A model generated the notes under the pieces. It searched no databases, had not been told where the DNA came from, and worked only from the letters and a program-made list of their open reading frames with translations. From Desulfosarcina sp. (GTDB taxonomy: Bacteria; Desulfobacterota; Desulfobacteria; Desulfobacterales; JAFDCJ01), in NCBI GenBank assembly GCA_029288035.1, contig JARFPZ010000140.1, positions 1 through 45,947 of the forward strand: a stretch of 45,947 nucleotides of DNA. The letters run 5' to 3'. Within the stretch, counting starts at the first letter, position 1. Each line of letters opens with the position of its first letter. Made by a program: the position numbers and the translations under genes. Below are positions 9,474 through 18,878 of the stretch, piece after piece.

Positions 9474-10022
9474 TTACTTTTTTTTAGAAATATTCCCGAC
9501 ATAAAACGGAAACAGCCCGGTTGCACGGTCTTTGAAAAATTGAACCAGGGTTTCCTCCATCACCCGGAATGCGATGTCATCCCATGGTACCTCGGCTTCC
9601 GAAAACAGGCGAACCTCCAAACTTTCACTGCCCGGTCTGAAATCGTGATCCATCAGACGGGCGCGAAACATCAAATAGACCTGATTTACATAGCAGATAT
9701 TGTATAACGCATATGGCGCCAGTATTTCAACCCTGGCCCGAGCTTCTTCAAATGTCTCGCGTCGGGCGCCGGCCGAGACGGTCTCGCCGTTTTCCAAATA
9801 ACCCGCCGGCAATGTCCATTTGCCGTAACAAGGTTCGATAGCGCGTCGGCAGAACAGGATTTTATCTTCCATTTCGGGGATGCATCCGACGACCATTTTA
9901 GGATTCTGATAGTGGATTGTTCCGCAGGATTCACAAAAATATCTGGAACGATCGTCGCCCGGGGGTATCAAGCAGGTCAGTGATTTACCGCATTCGCTGC
10001 AGTAGTTCATTTGCATTGCCAT
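9474..10022 (-). CDS. Nudix hydrolase with N-terminal zinc ribbon
   Basis: The 182-residue protein has C8, C11, C30 and C33 forming a zinc ribbon of the NADH-pyrophosphatase type. It is followed by a complete nudix box at 74-93: G74, E80, R88-E89 and E92-E93 in GYLENGETVSAGARRETFEE. Nudix enzymes hydrolyse nucleoside diphosphates linked to another group; the ribbon-plus-nudix arrangement fits NADH/ADP-ribose-type substrates, but this is shorter than NudC and lacks its N-terminal domain. Three in-frame ATGs occur within six codons and any could be the start. The downstream lipoprotein gene follows by 25 bases. Confidence 0.88.
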   Translation of the reverse strand: MAMQMNYCSECGKSLTCLIPPGDDRSRYFCESCGTIHYQNPKMVVGCIPEMEDKILFCRRAIEPCYGKWTLPAGYLENGETVSAGARRETFEEARARVEILAPYALYNICYVNQVYLMFRARLMDHDFRPGSESLEVRLFSEAEVPWDDIAFRVMEETLVQFFKDRATGLFPFYVGNISKKK

Positions 10023-10211
10023 ATTTTACAGACCGGTCATAACAACTGCGATGGTGCTGTGGTCTGAAATCTCGACCAAATACGCGAGAAGAAATGATCA
10101 AAATGACTAAAAATTAAGGAAACGCTGCGCTCTATCTGTTTTTTGAAATCGGCATAATACCATAACTTTAGCTCATTTTAGTTTATTTCAAATTTTAGTT
10201 CATTTTTTCTA

Positions 10212-11060
10212 TTATGAATCCAGCATGATATAGTCCGCATCTTTACTGGTGACAGTTTCAGGATCGACGCTCTCTTTTACTTCCGGTAAAATAACCGCAA
10301 GAGGCGTTTGCGAGCGTTCGCGGATCTGGCGCGGGACGGCACCCTTTTGGGCATGACCCATGCCAGTCAAGACAACGACCACTGCATCCGGATATTTTTT
10401 CAAATAATTAAGCGTATTAATGGCCATCACAGTGTCCCATACCAGCTGAGCCTCACAGAAATAGTTGAAATTAAGATCGCCGTGGGCATGGGCACCGAAG
10501 GCGCTTTTTATGTAATCCATATACGCTTTATCGACCCTGCAAGTCACATCCGATAGTTTTCCTCTCTGCTCCGGGGTAAGAGATTTAAATCCGTGCTGGG
10601 CCACCTGCCGGGTGATGTTTCTAGAAACATTGAGTCCGATCAGCGGAATTTTTTCTTCTCTGGCATAGTCAAAAATCACACGATAGGCTGACCACGAATA
10701 ATTCCAGTTATTGTAATATATTTGCTGGAATTTCTCTTCACCGATCTCTCCCTTGATCCAGCGATCGAGTGCCTTTTGGCTGTCACTTCTAAACATTTCC
10801 AGCCCGATGGCCACCTGCATACCGGCCTCTTTCAGCGTCCGAATGACATCCCGTTGCATTTCATGGTGTTTTTTGTTGCTGTGGTGTTCCCCCACCAGAA
10901 TAACTTGCTTTTGTTTCAGCACCGTGAGCGCCTCAGACATAGAAATTTCTTTGCCACGGTTCAGATCATACATTTGCTGGTCTGTCTGTTTGTAACCGGC
11001 GCCCACGACACCCGCAATAATCAATATCAACGAAAATAACATCTTGAATCTTTTTATCAT
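10212..11060 (-). CDS. ChaN-like (haem-binding uptake, DUF399) family protein
   Basis: The 282-residue protein has an N-terminal hydrophobic export segment (about 7-22) without a lipobox cysteine. The motif VGEHHSN (GEHH at 57-60), then GLEMF (86-90), the internal NWNYSWSAYR, and the C-terminal VVVLTGMGHAQKGAVP region are those of ChaN/DUF399 proteins. ChaN from Campylobacter binds a pair of stacked haems at the membrane and is linked to iron uptake; that role is inferred here by family only. GGGAG lies 6 bases before the ATG. The gene follows the M1 peptidase by 54 bases, so the two are likely co-transcribed. Confidence 0.82.
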   Translation of the reverse strand: MIKRFKMLFSLILIIAGVVGAGYKQTDQQMYDLNRGKEISMSEALTVLKQKQVILVGEHHSNKKHHEMQRDVIRTLKEAGMQVAIGLEMFRSDSQKALDRWIKGEIGEEKFQQIYYNNWNYSWSAYRVIFDYAREEKIPLIGLNVSRNITRQVAQHGFKSLTPEQRGKLSDVTCRVDKAYMDYIKSAFGAHAHGDLNFNYFCEAQLVWDTVMAINTLNYLKKYPDAVVVVLTGMGHAQKGAVPRQIRERSQTPLAVILPEVKESVDPETVTSKDADYIMLDS

Positions 11061-11114
11061 ATGGGCTCCCTTCTTGAATTCCGGTTCGTTTGATATAGGT
11101 TGTTATTCGCGGGA

Positions 11115-13196
11115 TTATTTCCATTCATATATTAGCGGAGAGGTCTCCACCGGCCAAATTCCCTTATCCAGATTTTTGCCGCCTTGGAAAGCGAGATAGC
11201 TGTACTTTCCGTAGTGGGTGATTTTTCGGGCCACCACCTCGGCATATTGAACTGATAGCGGCATAAACAACGCAGCGACACGATTGGTGGCGGTGGGATG
11301 TTCGAACACACCCAAAAAAGTATCGGAGGCCTTGTCATGGCGCCTGTCATCCAGCACAAAGGAATCTGATTGTACCGTGATTCGGGCCGGCATTTTTGAT
11401 AACAGATCGTTGCGCCGGGGAAGTCCGATTACCAATATGTCATTCTCAGCAAGCATTTGCCCGTTCAACTCGCTTTCAGTGACGAACCTATTATGTTTCA
11501 ATCCCAGTGAAAGGGCAAGTATTCCGGCAGCTTTTTTTATTTCCGGATCGAGTTTTTCGGACAAAACGGTCAACACTGTTGACGCGCTTTTAAGGGTGTT
11601 AACGGCAGGCGGTATTTCCGAAGGTAAAAGCCGCCGGAAAATATCCTCATTGGGATCGGCTATGAGTTTTTGAGGCTGGTGATCGCTGTCCAGCTCAAAT
11701 GGCGTCGCCCGTCCAGAGACAAAAATTTTCTGGTATGCCGTCTGTTTCGCGTTTTGAAGCGCAAGTGTCAGTGGAACATCAAAATAGGGCATAGACTGGA
11801 GGATCTGCCCCTTCACTTTCCAGATCCCGCCGGTGAAATCGGCCCGAATCCCATTCAGCGATAATTGGGGTGCCCCCCGGCGGTACACCCACTGGTCAAA
11901 AAAAACCTGTAGGGAGCGTTTGCCGCGGATTTCAAACGCTTGCTGCAGGTCTGACCAGGATGTCTGTTTGAACAGGCGGGTGCGGTATATATCTTGCAAG
12001 GCACCCCAGAAAGCTTCTTCACCCAGGGTTTGTCGGATCATGTGAAAAATCATGGCCCCCTTGTCATAGCCGATCGTTCGGGTGATTGGGTCATATCTGC
12101 TTTGAAAGCGCTGCAGCGCAAAATCGTTTTGCGGCGACACCAAGGTAGAATAGTTTCTCAGCCATTGTCGTCTGTGATCCCGGGCAGCCTCATACGATTT
12201 CATCTCTTTGAACCGATAATCCGACACATATGCGGTCAGGCCCTCACTCCAGTTGCCCTGGGATGAATCCACATAAACCCCGTTCCCCCACCAGCAATGA
12301 GCGATTTCATGACCCAGACTGGTATGAATGATAAACGGCAACTGCAGCACCCGGCCCCCCAACAGCGTATAGGAAGGAAAACCAAATCCAGTGGGGAAGA
12401 AATTTTCTACGACGGCAAATTTCTGAAACGGATAAGCCCCAAAAAGATCCGAATATAACGACAGATAATCGGCGGTCGCCTCCAGATATGCTTCAGCCAG
12501 GTGGTTGTTTTGCGGCAGCAAATAGGTCGCCACGGTTATATTGTCCACAGATTTCTCTTCCACCAGATACCGGGCAACCGAAAGGGATAGACCCTCTACG
12601 GGATAGGTTACCTCCCATCCGGATACGGTTTTACCGCCGTTGACCCTGTGGCCAAGTGATCGGCCGGCCGTCACTGCGATCAGACCAGACGGGGCTGTGA
12701 CCGTTAACCTGTAAGTTGCCTGGCTGTCCAGGAGCTCAGGATACCAGCCGGCACCGGCCAGCAGAAAGCTGCCTTGTTGCGAGATGGTCGCAGTCACGCC
12801 GAAGCCGGGATTGTCCATGTTTACGGGGCGTGTCGGAACCGGATCGTCAAATATGGCCGTATAATGGATGGCAACCCGTACTTCGCCGGATCGCTCATGC
12901 AGTTTGAGCGGTATCCGCAGGCGGCCGTTATTAAAATTGAATTCACGCGGCGTCCGGTTAACACGCGTTTCGACTTGGGTTGCGCGTTTACTTAGGCGAA
13001 ATTCAAGGACGCCGTTGCCATCGTTTTTAATGGTGACCTCATTTTGGCCGATTAACTTCTTTTCATTGGGAATCAATTCAATTTGAATGTGATGCGCTGC
13101 GTTCAAGCCTGCAGCCTGAGAAAGTACGGCAGAGCTCAACAGCCCCAACAAGATGCCCATTGTCTTCAAACCGGGTTTTAGTTTAAAAAATTCCAT
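11115..13196 (-). CDS. M1 family metallopeptidase (exported aminopeptidase-like)
   Basis: This is 693 residues from the ATG at 13196; a TTG 11 codons earlier is possible but lacks support. A signal peptide (GILLGLLSSAVLSQAAG) directs export. The zinc site is intact: HEIAH with the second Glu 18 residues later in NWSEGLTAY (307-311 and E329, counted from the TTG). The usual GAMEN exopeptidase motif is not visible; instead VVENFFPTGFGFPSY occupies that position. The C-terminal 270 residues include a beta-sandwich (SLNGIRADFTGGIWKVKGQ) and an extra alpha/beta region ending at the stop. It is probably a periplasmic peptidase, with specificity unknown. Confidence 0.85.
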   Translation of the reverse strand: MEFFKLKPGLKTMGILLGLLSSAVLSQAAGLNAAHHIQIELIPNEKKLIGQNEVTIKNDGNGVLEFRLSKRATQVETRVNRTPREFNFNNGRLRIPLKLHERSGEVRVAIHYTAIFDDPVPTRPVNMDNPGFGVTATISQQGSFLLAGAGWYPELLDSQATYRLTVTAPSGLIAVTAGRSLGHRVNGGKTVSGWEVTYPVEGLSLSVARYLVEEKSVDNITVATYLLPQNNHLAEAYLEATADYLSLYSDLFGAYPFQKFAVVENFFPTGFGFPSYTLLGGRVLQLPFIIHTSLGHEIAHCWWGNGVYVDSSQGNWSEGLTAYVSDYRFKEMKSYEAARDHRRQWLRNYSTLVSPQNDFALQRFQSRYDPITRTIGYDKGAMIFHMIRQTLGEEAFWGALQDIYRTRLFKQTSWSDLQQAFEIRGKRSLQVFFDQWVYRRGAPQLSLNGIRADFTGGIWKVKGQILQSMPYFDVPLTLALQNAKQTAYQKIFVSGRATPFELDSDHQPQKLIADPNEDIFRRLLPSEIPPAVNTLKSASTVLTVLSEKLDPEIKKAAGILALSLGLKHNRFVTESELNGQMLAENDILVIGLPRRNDLLSKMPARITVQSDSFVLDDRRHDKASDTFLGVFEHPTATNRVAALFMPLSVQYAEVVARKITHYGKYSYLAFQGGKNLDKGIWPVETSPLIYEWK

Positions 13197-13370
13197 GGTC
13201 CATTTTAAGTACTGTAAAGGATATGTCAAAATTTGGCAGGTGATTGACTTCTCTTCTTAGGGTGTTAGTTTATCGGGGTGAACACTTGTGTGTATCGTCC
13301 GAACATGAGAATCTTTCAGATTGCCCTGACCATGGGGTGATTATAATTAAATATTTTAGTGGGTTATAAA

Positions 13371-13982
13371 ATGGCGAAACAGTCAAGAAAGGTTGAGGGA
13401 CAGTATGTTCGCAAAGAAACCTTCTGGTTGGTAACACTTCTGGCCCTTTCAGTGGGTTTTTTTGGGGGCGTAATGTTTGGCGTGTTTAAAACCGACACAG
13501 TGGACATGCCCGGGCGGCCTGCACCTGCCCCAACAACGGCAACCGATCCCAACAACGCCGGCATGATCGCCGCACTTGAGAAGGAAACCCGGTCCAATCC
13601 CGGCAATCTTGACGCCTGGATTTCGCTGGGAAACGCATACTTTGATTCGAACCAATACGAAAAATCAATCGGCGCGTACCGCCAAGCGCTGGAAATTAAC
13701 CCAAACAATGCAAATGTCTGGACCGACATGGGCGTCATGTATCGTCGCAACGGCAATCCCCAAGAAGCGATAAAAGCATTCGAAAAAGCCATGGAGACGG
13801 ATCCCAAGCATGAAGTTTCTCGTATGAACAAAGGAATTGTGCTGCTACATGATCTGCAAGATGCCGACGGTGCAATTGAAGCCTGGGAAGAACTGCTGGA
13901 AATTAACCCGGTCGCGATGGCACCCACCGGCCGATCCGTGGATGAAATGGTGCAGCAAATGAAAAAGCAGAAAAGCCAGTAG
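13371..13982 (+). CDS. Membrane-anchored tetratricopeptide repeat protein
   Basis: This is 203 residues from the ATG at 13371; a GTG four codons earlier is possible. A short basic N-terminus is followed by one membrane segment (WLVTLLALSVGFFGGVMFGVF), a Pro/Ala/Thr-rich linker and about three TPR units. Clear units are AWISLGNAYFDSNQYEKSI, VWTDMGVMYRRNGNPQEAI and RMNKGIVLLHDLQDADGAI. The topology resembles the TPR half of cytochrome c biogenesis factors (CcmH/NrfG-like), but no cytochrome genes are adjacent and the role is best left as periplasmic protein-protein interaction. It is a single gene between divergent and convergent neighbours. Confidence 0.8.
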   Translation: MAKQSRKVEGQYVRKETFWLVTLLALSVGFFGGVMFGVFKTDTVDMPGRPAPAPTTATDPNNAGMIAALEKETRSNPGNLDAWISLGNAYFDSNQYEKSIGAYRQALEINPNNANVWTDMGVMYRRNGNPQEAIKAFEKAMETDPKHEVSRMNKGIVLLHDLQDADGAIEAWEELLEINPVAMAPTGRSVDEMVQQMKKQKSQ

Positions 13983-14014
13983 CACGGCGCGGAAAAGGCA
14001 ATTTCTCAGGAAAA

Positions 14015-14956
14015 TCAATTGTTCGGATAGCGCTGTCCGTAGATTTTCCGAATCTCTTTCTCCGCGAAATGATACACCGTATTACAGAAATGGCAGCGCA
14101 ACTCCAAGGGAAAAGGTCCGTTATCCCGGATGTCTTTAAGTTCCTCGATCGGCAACAACGTCAACAAATTGCGAAGCCGTTCCTGATTGCAATGGCACAT
14201 AAATTCAATCCGACGACTGGCTAAAAAGCGGGGTGAATACTCTCCAAAGGCGTCAGCAATCAGATTCTCCGGATCCTCATCGTTCGAAAACACTTCTCCC
14301 AGAGAAGCTAAATCGGTTACCCGCTTTTCCATGCCGGCGGTCAATTCATCATCCGCTTGGGGTAAGACTTGCAAAAACAACCCACCGGCCCCTGTCACCC
14401 GACCCTGCTTGTCGAATTTTATACTCAAATTAAAGGCTGTCGGGATTTGTTCGGAAATCAGGTAATAGTTTGCCAGATCCTGGGCGATATTGCCATATTT
14501 GAGCATGACTTTGCCGGTAAATGGCTGTTTGGCATCTTCTAACTGCTTGGTCACGGAAAGAAAACCGGCACCGAAAAAGGGCGACAGATCGAAGTCTTCC
14601 ATGGGCTTTGTTATGGGTATCGCGACATTTTTCAAAAAACCGCGCACTTCGCCGAAAGCATTGGCTTCTACGACCAGTCCTTTAATCGGTCCTGAACAAT
14701 CAAATTTTAGGGCGATCCGGTCATTGCTTTTTAAGCTTGACGACATTAACCCTGCGCCTAAATAGGCTCGCCCCAGCACCAAAGTTTCCAGAATCCCCAG
14801 TTCGTGGTTGGCCCGCATTTCGTTGACCATCCGCGTACCGTTCAAAATCACTCCGCGGATGGCGCCATCGGACAGCAAAAAGTTATAGAGACGATCCCTG
14901 GCGCCAGCCAGCAATTGTTCTTTGAGGGTGTCTCCGTATGGCTTTTTCTTTATCAT
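14015..14956 (-). CDS. hslO: Hsp33 family redox-regulated chaperone
   Basis: The 313-residue protein has the Hsp33 N-terminal fold and the C-terminal redox switch CxC...CxxC: C254, C256 in CHCN and C288, C291 in CHFC. In Hsp33 these four cysteines hold zinc when reduced; under oxidation they form disulfides, releasing zinc and activating holdase function in the cytoplasm. Length and cysteine spacing match the family. In an anaerobe it would guard against oxygen or hypochlorite exposure. The gene is the last of a minus-strand run (uvrA, lon-like, DUF401, hslO) with an 82-base gap before it. Confidence 0.93.
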   Translation of the reverse strand: MIKKKPYGDTLKEQLLAGARDRLYNFLLSDGAIRGVILNGTRMVNEMRANHELGILETLVLGRAYLGAGLMSSSLKSNDRIALKFDCSGPIKGLVVEANAFGEVRGFLKNVAIPITKPMEDFDLSPFFGAGFLSVTKQLEDAKQPFTGKVMLKYGNIAQDLANYYLISEQIPTAFNLSIKFDKQGRVTGAGGLFLQVLPQADDELTAGMEKRVTDLASLGEVFSNDEDPENLIADAFGEYSPRFLASRRIEFMCHCNQERLRNLLTLLPIEELKDIRDNGPFPLELRCHFCNTVYHFAEKEIRKIYGQRYPNN

Positions 14957-15038
14957 GTTCCTAACCGTTCACAGGTTCCAGGTTCCCCGTTCAGGGTGAA
15001 CGTCTAAGGGTTGCACAATAACTGTCCAGGTTAAAAAT

Positions 15039-16349
15039 TCATGGAATGACGGCAACCAACATGCTGCGCCCCCAATGCAGCAATCCAAAATATCCGAAAG
15101 CAGATACAACCAAGGCAAGGCATGGTAGCCACAGATACCGGTACACGGACGATAATCCGGTCTTGAAATATTCGTTGGAAAGAACCAGGCACAGATGTAG
15201 CGGAGATAAAAGTACGCCGGCAAACCCGCATACCATGGCCAGCATCATATAGGCAAGCATGTACTGGGTCTCGCCCATTGAATGGATCATAGGAATTAAA
15301 ATAGGAAAGGTCCCGCCCACAAAAGCGATGGCGATACCGCCGACCAACCCCACCACAAAAGGCAAGAGCGCGACGATGACCAGCAGGGGTACTTTCAGGT
15401 TCATCAAATCGTTGCTGATAGCATCAATCGCCTGGCTGTCCGTTAATACCCCTTTAAAAATGAATATCGCCAGCACCATATAAACCATCGTCAGAAGATG
15501 TTTATTGAGCAACACGTCGTGTGTCTGCCGGCTGGTAAAATTGTTTTTGCGCCATATCCAAAAAATGGCTATCGATAGACAGACAATCAAGCCCGTTTCC
15601 TTGGCCAGGAAAAAGTCAGGGAAGAGCCTTGAAAGGAGCAATCCGGAGCTTAATCCCGGTACGATGACAATCAGTATCGGCGTGAGCTCATTTAAAAAGG
15701 GCATGATCGGCGGGCGCCGGACATGGACTGCCTGAGGCCTTGATCTTTCGATGATCCTTATAGCGTTCTGGCCAAAAATGATGGCGGTCAGCGTCAAGGG
15801 CGCCATAAATAAAACAAAAACTGAAAGATTGAGGTCGGCAAGAACCACCGTCATCAGCACCCCCGGGTACAGCGGCCACCAGTACTCCCAGATATGGCGA
15901 AACCAGTAATTGACAAAGCTGAGCTGACCGCCGTTAAGCCTTAATTGGGTAGACAGTTCTTTGACCATCGGGGCAGAAAATGCTGCGCCGCCAGGCATCG
16001 GGAGGAGTCCGATAAGCGCCGGAAATATGGTTAGATTCAAACGTGGGTTTGACACCAGTCCTCGGAAACTGGTTAAAAGACGTTGCATTTGCCCGGCTTT
16101 TTCCATGCTGTTGCTCAAAATCAGGATGAGACTTACAATTAAAGCCAGAGAGACCGATTTCGGGTCCAACAGGGATTCGGCAGCGGAGATCGCGATGGCC
16201 CAAAGGCTTTCCTCAAAAAAAATCCCTAGAGCAATGGCGCCGAGCACAAAGGCATTGCCGAGTGACAGCTTTTTGCGAATAGCCATGAGCATCAGTACAA
16301 ATACAATGGTTATCCGAAGCAGCGCCGGTATCTGGTATAGTATGGTCAT
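15039..16349 (-). CDS. DUF401 family multi-pass membrane protein (permease-like)
   Basis: The 436-residue, strongly hydrophobic protein has roughly ten to twelve membrane segments. The stretch IGLLPMPGGAAFSAPMV together with FRHIWEYWWPLYPGVL is the recognisable DUF401 signature. DUF401 proteins are distant relatives of ion/anion transporter folds, but no substrate is established. The gene begins 19 bases after the Lon-like protease gene, so the two probably share a transcript, although a functional link is not evident. No unusual base use is seen. Confidence 0.82.
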   Translation of the reverse strand: MTILYQIPALLRITIVFVLMLMAIRKKLSLGNAFVLGAIALGIFFEESLWAIAISAAESLLDPKSVSLALIVSLILILSNSMEKAGQMQRLLTSFRGLVSNPRLNLTIFPALIGLLPMPGGAAFSAPMVKELSTQLRLNGGQLSFVNYWFRHIWEYWWPLYPGVLMTVVLADLNLSVFVLFMAPLTLTAIIFGQNAIRIIERSRPQAVHVRRPPIMPFLNELTPILIVIVPGLSSGLLLSRLFPDFFLAKETGLIVCLSIAIFWIWRKNNFTSRQTHDVLLNKHLLTMVYMVLAIFIFKGVLTDSQAIDAISNDLMNLKVPLLVIVALLPFVVGLVGGIAIAFVGGTFPILIPMIHSMGETQYMLAYMMLAMVCGFAGVLLSPLHLCLVLSNEYFKTGLSSVYRYLWLPCLALVVSAFGYFGLLHWGRSMLVAVIP

Positions 16350-16368
16350 ACGAGTTGCGGGTTGCGGG

Positions 16369-18765
16369 CTATTTAATTTCTTTTTTAAATTTTAATGCGC
16401 GTTTAAAGTATTGTTCTAATTGTTGTTGGACGGCGCCGTAGACGGTTCCATCGGGATATTTGCCGTCTTTATCTGCTTTTCCCGCCGGCACCCCGGTTAA
16501 TATTTCGATGCCTTCTTCCACCGTTGAAACCTGATAAACATGGAACTCTCGCCGTTTGACGGCATCGACGACGTCTTTTCTGAGCATGAGATTCTTGGTA
16601 TTCGCCCGGGGTATGATGACCCCCTGGGTTCCACTAAGGGTCTTGGTTTTGCACACCTCAAAAAATCCTTCAATCTTTTGATTGACCCCACCGATGGCCT
16701 GGATTTTTCCCTTTTGATTGACCGAACCGGTGACGGCAATCCCCTGTTTGACAGGAAGGCCCGATAAGCTGGAAAGAATGGCATACAGCTCGGTGGACGA
16801 AGCGCTGTCCCCATCGACGCCGCTGTAGCTCTGTTCAAAGGTGATACTGATGGCCAGGTTCAGCGGATAATGCTGAGCGAATGTTCTGCCGAGGTATCCG
16901 GAGAGAATCAACACCCCCTTGTCATGGGTCTTGCCGCTTAATTTTGCTTCCCGTTCAATGTTAATGACCCCTTTTTCACCCATAAAGGTTTCGGCCGTAA
17001 TTCGCAAAGGACGACCGAATGAGAAATTGCCGACCTGAAAGACGGCCAGACCGTTGACCTGACCGTTGACCGCGCCCTCGACATCGATCATGATGGTTCC
17101 ATCGCGATAGGAATCGTGGGTTTTTTCTTCATAAAGATTATAACGGAACCGATGTTCGTGAAAGGCCTTGACGACATATTTATCGGAAATTAACCTGGCC
17201 TTGTTCCTGCGCGCCCAATAGTCCGCTTCTTTTAATACGCCCATCAATGGACCGAATCGGATGGAGAGTTTGTCTTTATCGGATGCGTATTTTTCACCAT
17301 ATTCAACGATGGCGGCCACACCTTTGGGGGTGAAGGGTAAAAGGCCCTCTTCTATGCACACCCGGGCTATAAACTGTGCATATTGCTGAACCGTGTCCGG
17401 GTTTTTTTGGACTTCGTAATCAAAATCCGCCCGTACCTTGAAAATTTTGTTGAAGCGCGGGTCCTGGTCCTGCAGGATGTCAAAATTGTCATAGCTGCCC
17501 AATAATATCACCTTGACTTCGAGAGGAATGGGCGCCGGCCGCAGGGACACCGTGCCAAATCCGGATTCCTCGGGAATATCCTCGATGGTAAGGCATTTTG
17601 TACGCAAAGTGCGTTTGAGTGTTTCCCAGACATAGGGATTCATCAACACAGATTCCATATCCATAATCAGGAAGCCGCCGTTGGCGTTTAAGAGGGAGCC
17701 GGCTTGAACCATGGTAAAGTCCGTCGTCACCGTTCCCATATATGCACGTTTTTCGATGCGACCCATCACATTGTGATAGGTGGGATTGGCTTCGAAGATA
17801 ACCGGTGCCCCCTTTTTCGTCTCCTGATTGGTTAAAATATTGACACGGTAACGCTGAAGTTTGGATTGTTGAGGCGAACCAACAATGTTTTTCTCACTGC
17901 TGTTGTTTTCCTCCGAGGGCATAAACAAATTGACGTTTTCGACGATGTCCTGTTCAACTTCATCTAAATGGGTCAGGATGCTCGGGTTGTCTTTAAATTC
18001 GGACCTGATTTTTGCCAAACGCGATTTTACGACGGACAGGGTCGTTTCATCCATCAATTTTTCGATATCCGTGTGCAACGCGGATGTTAGTTTATCGACT
18101 TCCACAGATGCAATCTCTATTTGAGATTGGACCAGGCGGATATTTGTCTCGATTTCAGTTTTTTTTCTTTTTGAAAGATTTGAGAAATCCTCGGGGGTGA
18201 CCGGTTTACCGGCCACTAATGGAATCGTTTCAAACTCATCGTCAGATTTTACGATCTGAAGCTGTTTGTCCGCGGCAAACTTTTCAATCTTTTGAAACAG
18301 CTGGTTTTGCTTATCCGAATATCTTTTTTTAATGACGGTTAGCCGTTTCAAATATGGTTTGCTCTCAAATGCCGACGGCAAATCCTTTGCTAAATTTTCG
18401 ATGAGTTTGTTCATTGATTTGCTGAACCGGATGGATTTGCCGTCAGAAACCGCAATGGATTTGGGACGGAATTGATCTTTAAAATTGTTGACCAGACACC
18501 AGCCATCCGGTGCGGGCAGGGTTTTGGCATGCTGGGTAACGATATCTCTAACGATGGTTGATTTTCCCGTGCCGGCAACTCCGGTGACAAAAATGTTGTA
18601 TCCGGGGCTTTTCATGTTCAGCCCGAATTCGATGGCCTGGACCGCCCGCCTTTGACCGATGACTTCGTTAAGGGGCTTGATCTCCGATGTATTTTTAAAC
18701 TTAAAAACCCTATGGTCGCATATATCCCGAAGGTCGGCGGTTTTTACTTCAAATTTTTTGGACAT
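16369..18765 (-). CDS. LonB-like AAA+ ATP-dependent serine protease (S16)
   Basis: This is 798 residues from the ATG at 18765, preferred because GGGGG lies about 6 bases upstream; an ATG 15 codons earlier is possible. N-terminal Walker A is GVAGTGKST (about 62-70), followed by a long coiled-coil insertion (about 130-280) and a second nucleotide-binding part with GGFLIMDME. The C-terminal Lon protease domain has the Ser-Lys dyad: Ser in DGDSASST (about 654) and Lys in AIGGVNQKIEGF (about 697). This is the AAA_32/Lon-related family, distinct from housekeeping LonA, which has an N-terminal substrate domain. It degrades cytoplasmic or membrane-near proteins using ATP. It has no membrane segment, unlike archaeal LonB. 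Confidence 0.9.
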   Translation of the reverse strand: MSKKFEVKTADLRDICDHRVFKFKNTSEIKPLNEVIGQRRAVQAIEFGLNMKSPGYNIFVTGVAGTGKSTIVRDIVTQHAKTLPAPDGWCLVNNFKDQFRPKSIAVSDGKSIRFSKSMNKLIENLAKDLPSAFESKPYLKRLTVIKKRYSDKQNQLFQKIEKFAADKQLQIVKSDDEFETIPLVAGKPVTPEDFSNLSKRKKTEIETNIRLVQSQIEIASVEVDKLTSALHTDIEKLMDETTLSVVKSRLAKIRSEFKDNPSILTHLDEVEQDIVENVNLFMPSEENNSSEKNIVGSPQQSKLQRYRVNILTNQETKKGAPVIFEANPTYHNVMGRIEKRAYMGTVTTDFTMVQAGSLLNANGGFLIMDMESVLMNPYVWETLKRTLRTKCLTIEDIPEESGFGTVSLRPAPIPLEVKVILLGSYDNFDILQDQDPRFNKIFKVRADFDYEVQKNPDTVQQYAQFIARVCIEEGLLPFTPKGVAAIVEYGEKYASDKDKLSIRFGPLMGVLKEADYWARRNKARLISDKYVVKAFHEHRFRYNLYEEKTHDSYRDGTIMIDVEGAVNGQVNGLAVFQVGNFSFGRPLRITAETFMGEKGVINIEREAKLSGKTHDKGVLILSGYLGRTFAQHYPLNLAISITFEQSYSGVDGDSASSTELYAILSSLSGLPVKQGIAVTGSVNQKGKIQAIGGVNQKIEGFFEVCKTKTLSGTQGVIIPRANTKNLMLRKDVVDAVKRREFHVYQVSTVEEGIEILTGVPAGKADKDGKYPDGTVYGAVQQQLEQYFKRALKFKKEIK

Positions 18766-18878
18766 ATAGGCCCCCGTATATTGAATATTGTCGATTGAAT
18801 ATTCAATCAATGCGATGTGTGATTTGCTGAAATCTCCATTTCTTTATAACATCTTGTCAGAAAAATACCCATAGTGGC

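Noticed and set aside
13364-13927. 187-codon minus-strand frame over the TPR gene
   Set aside because: Its sequence is a low-complexity shadow of the TPR codons; the plus-strand TPR units are unmistakable.
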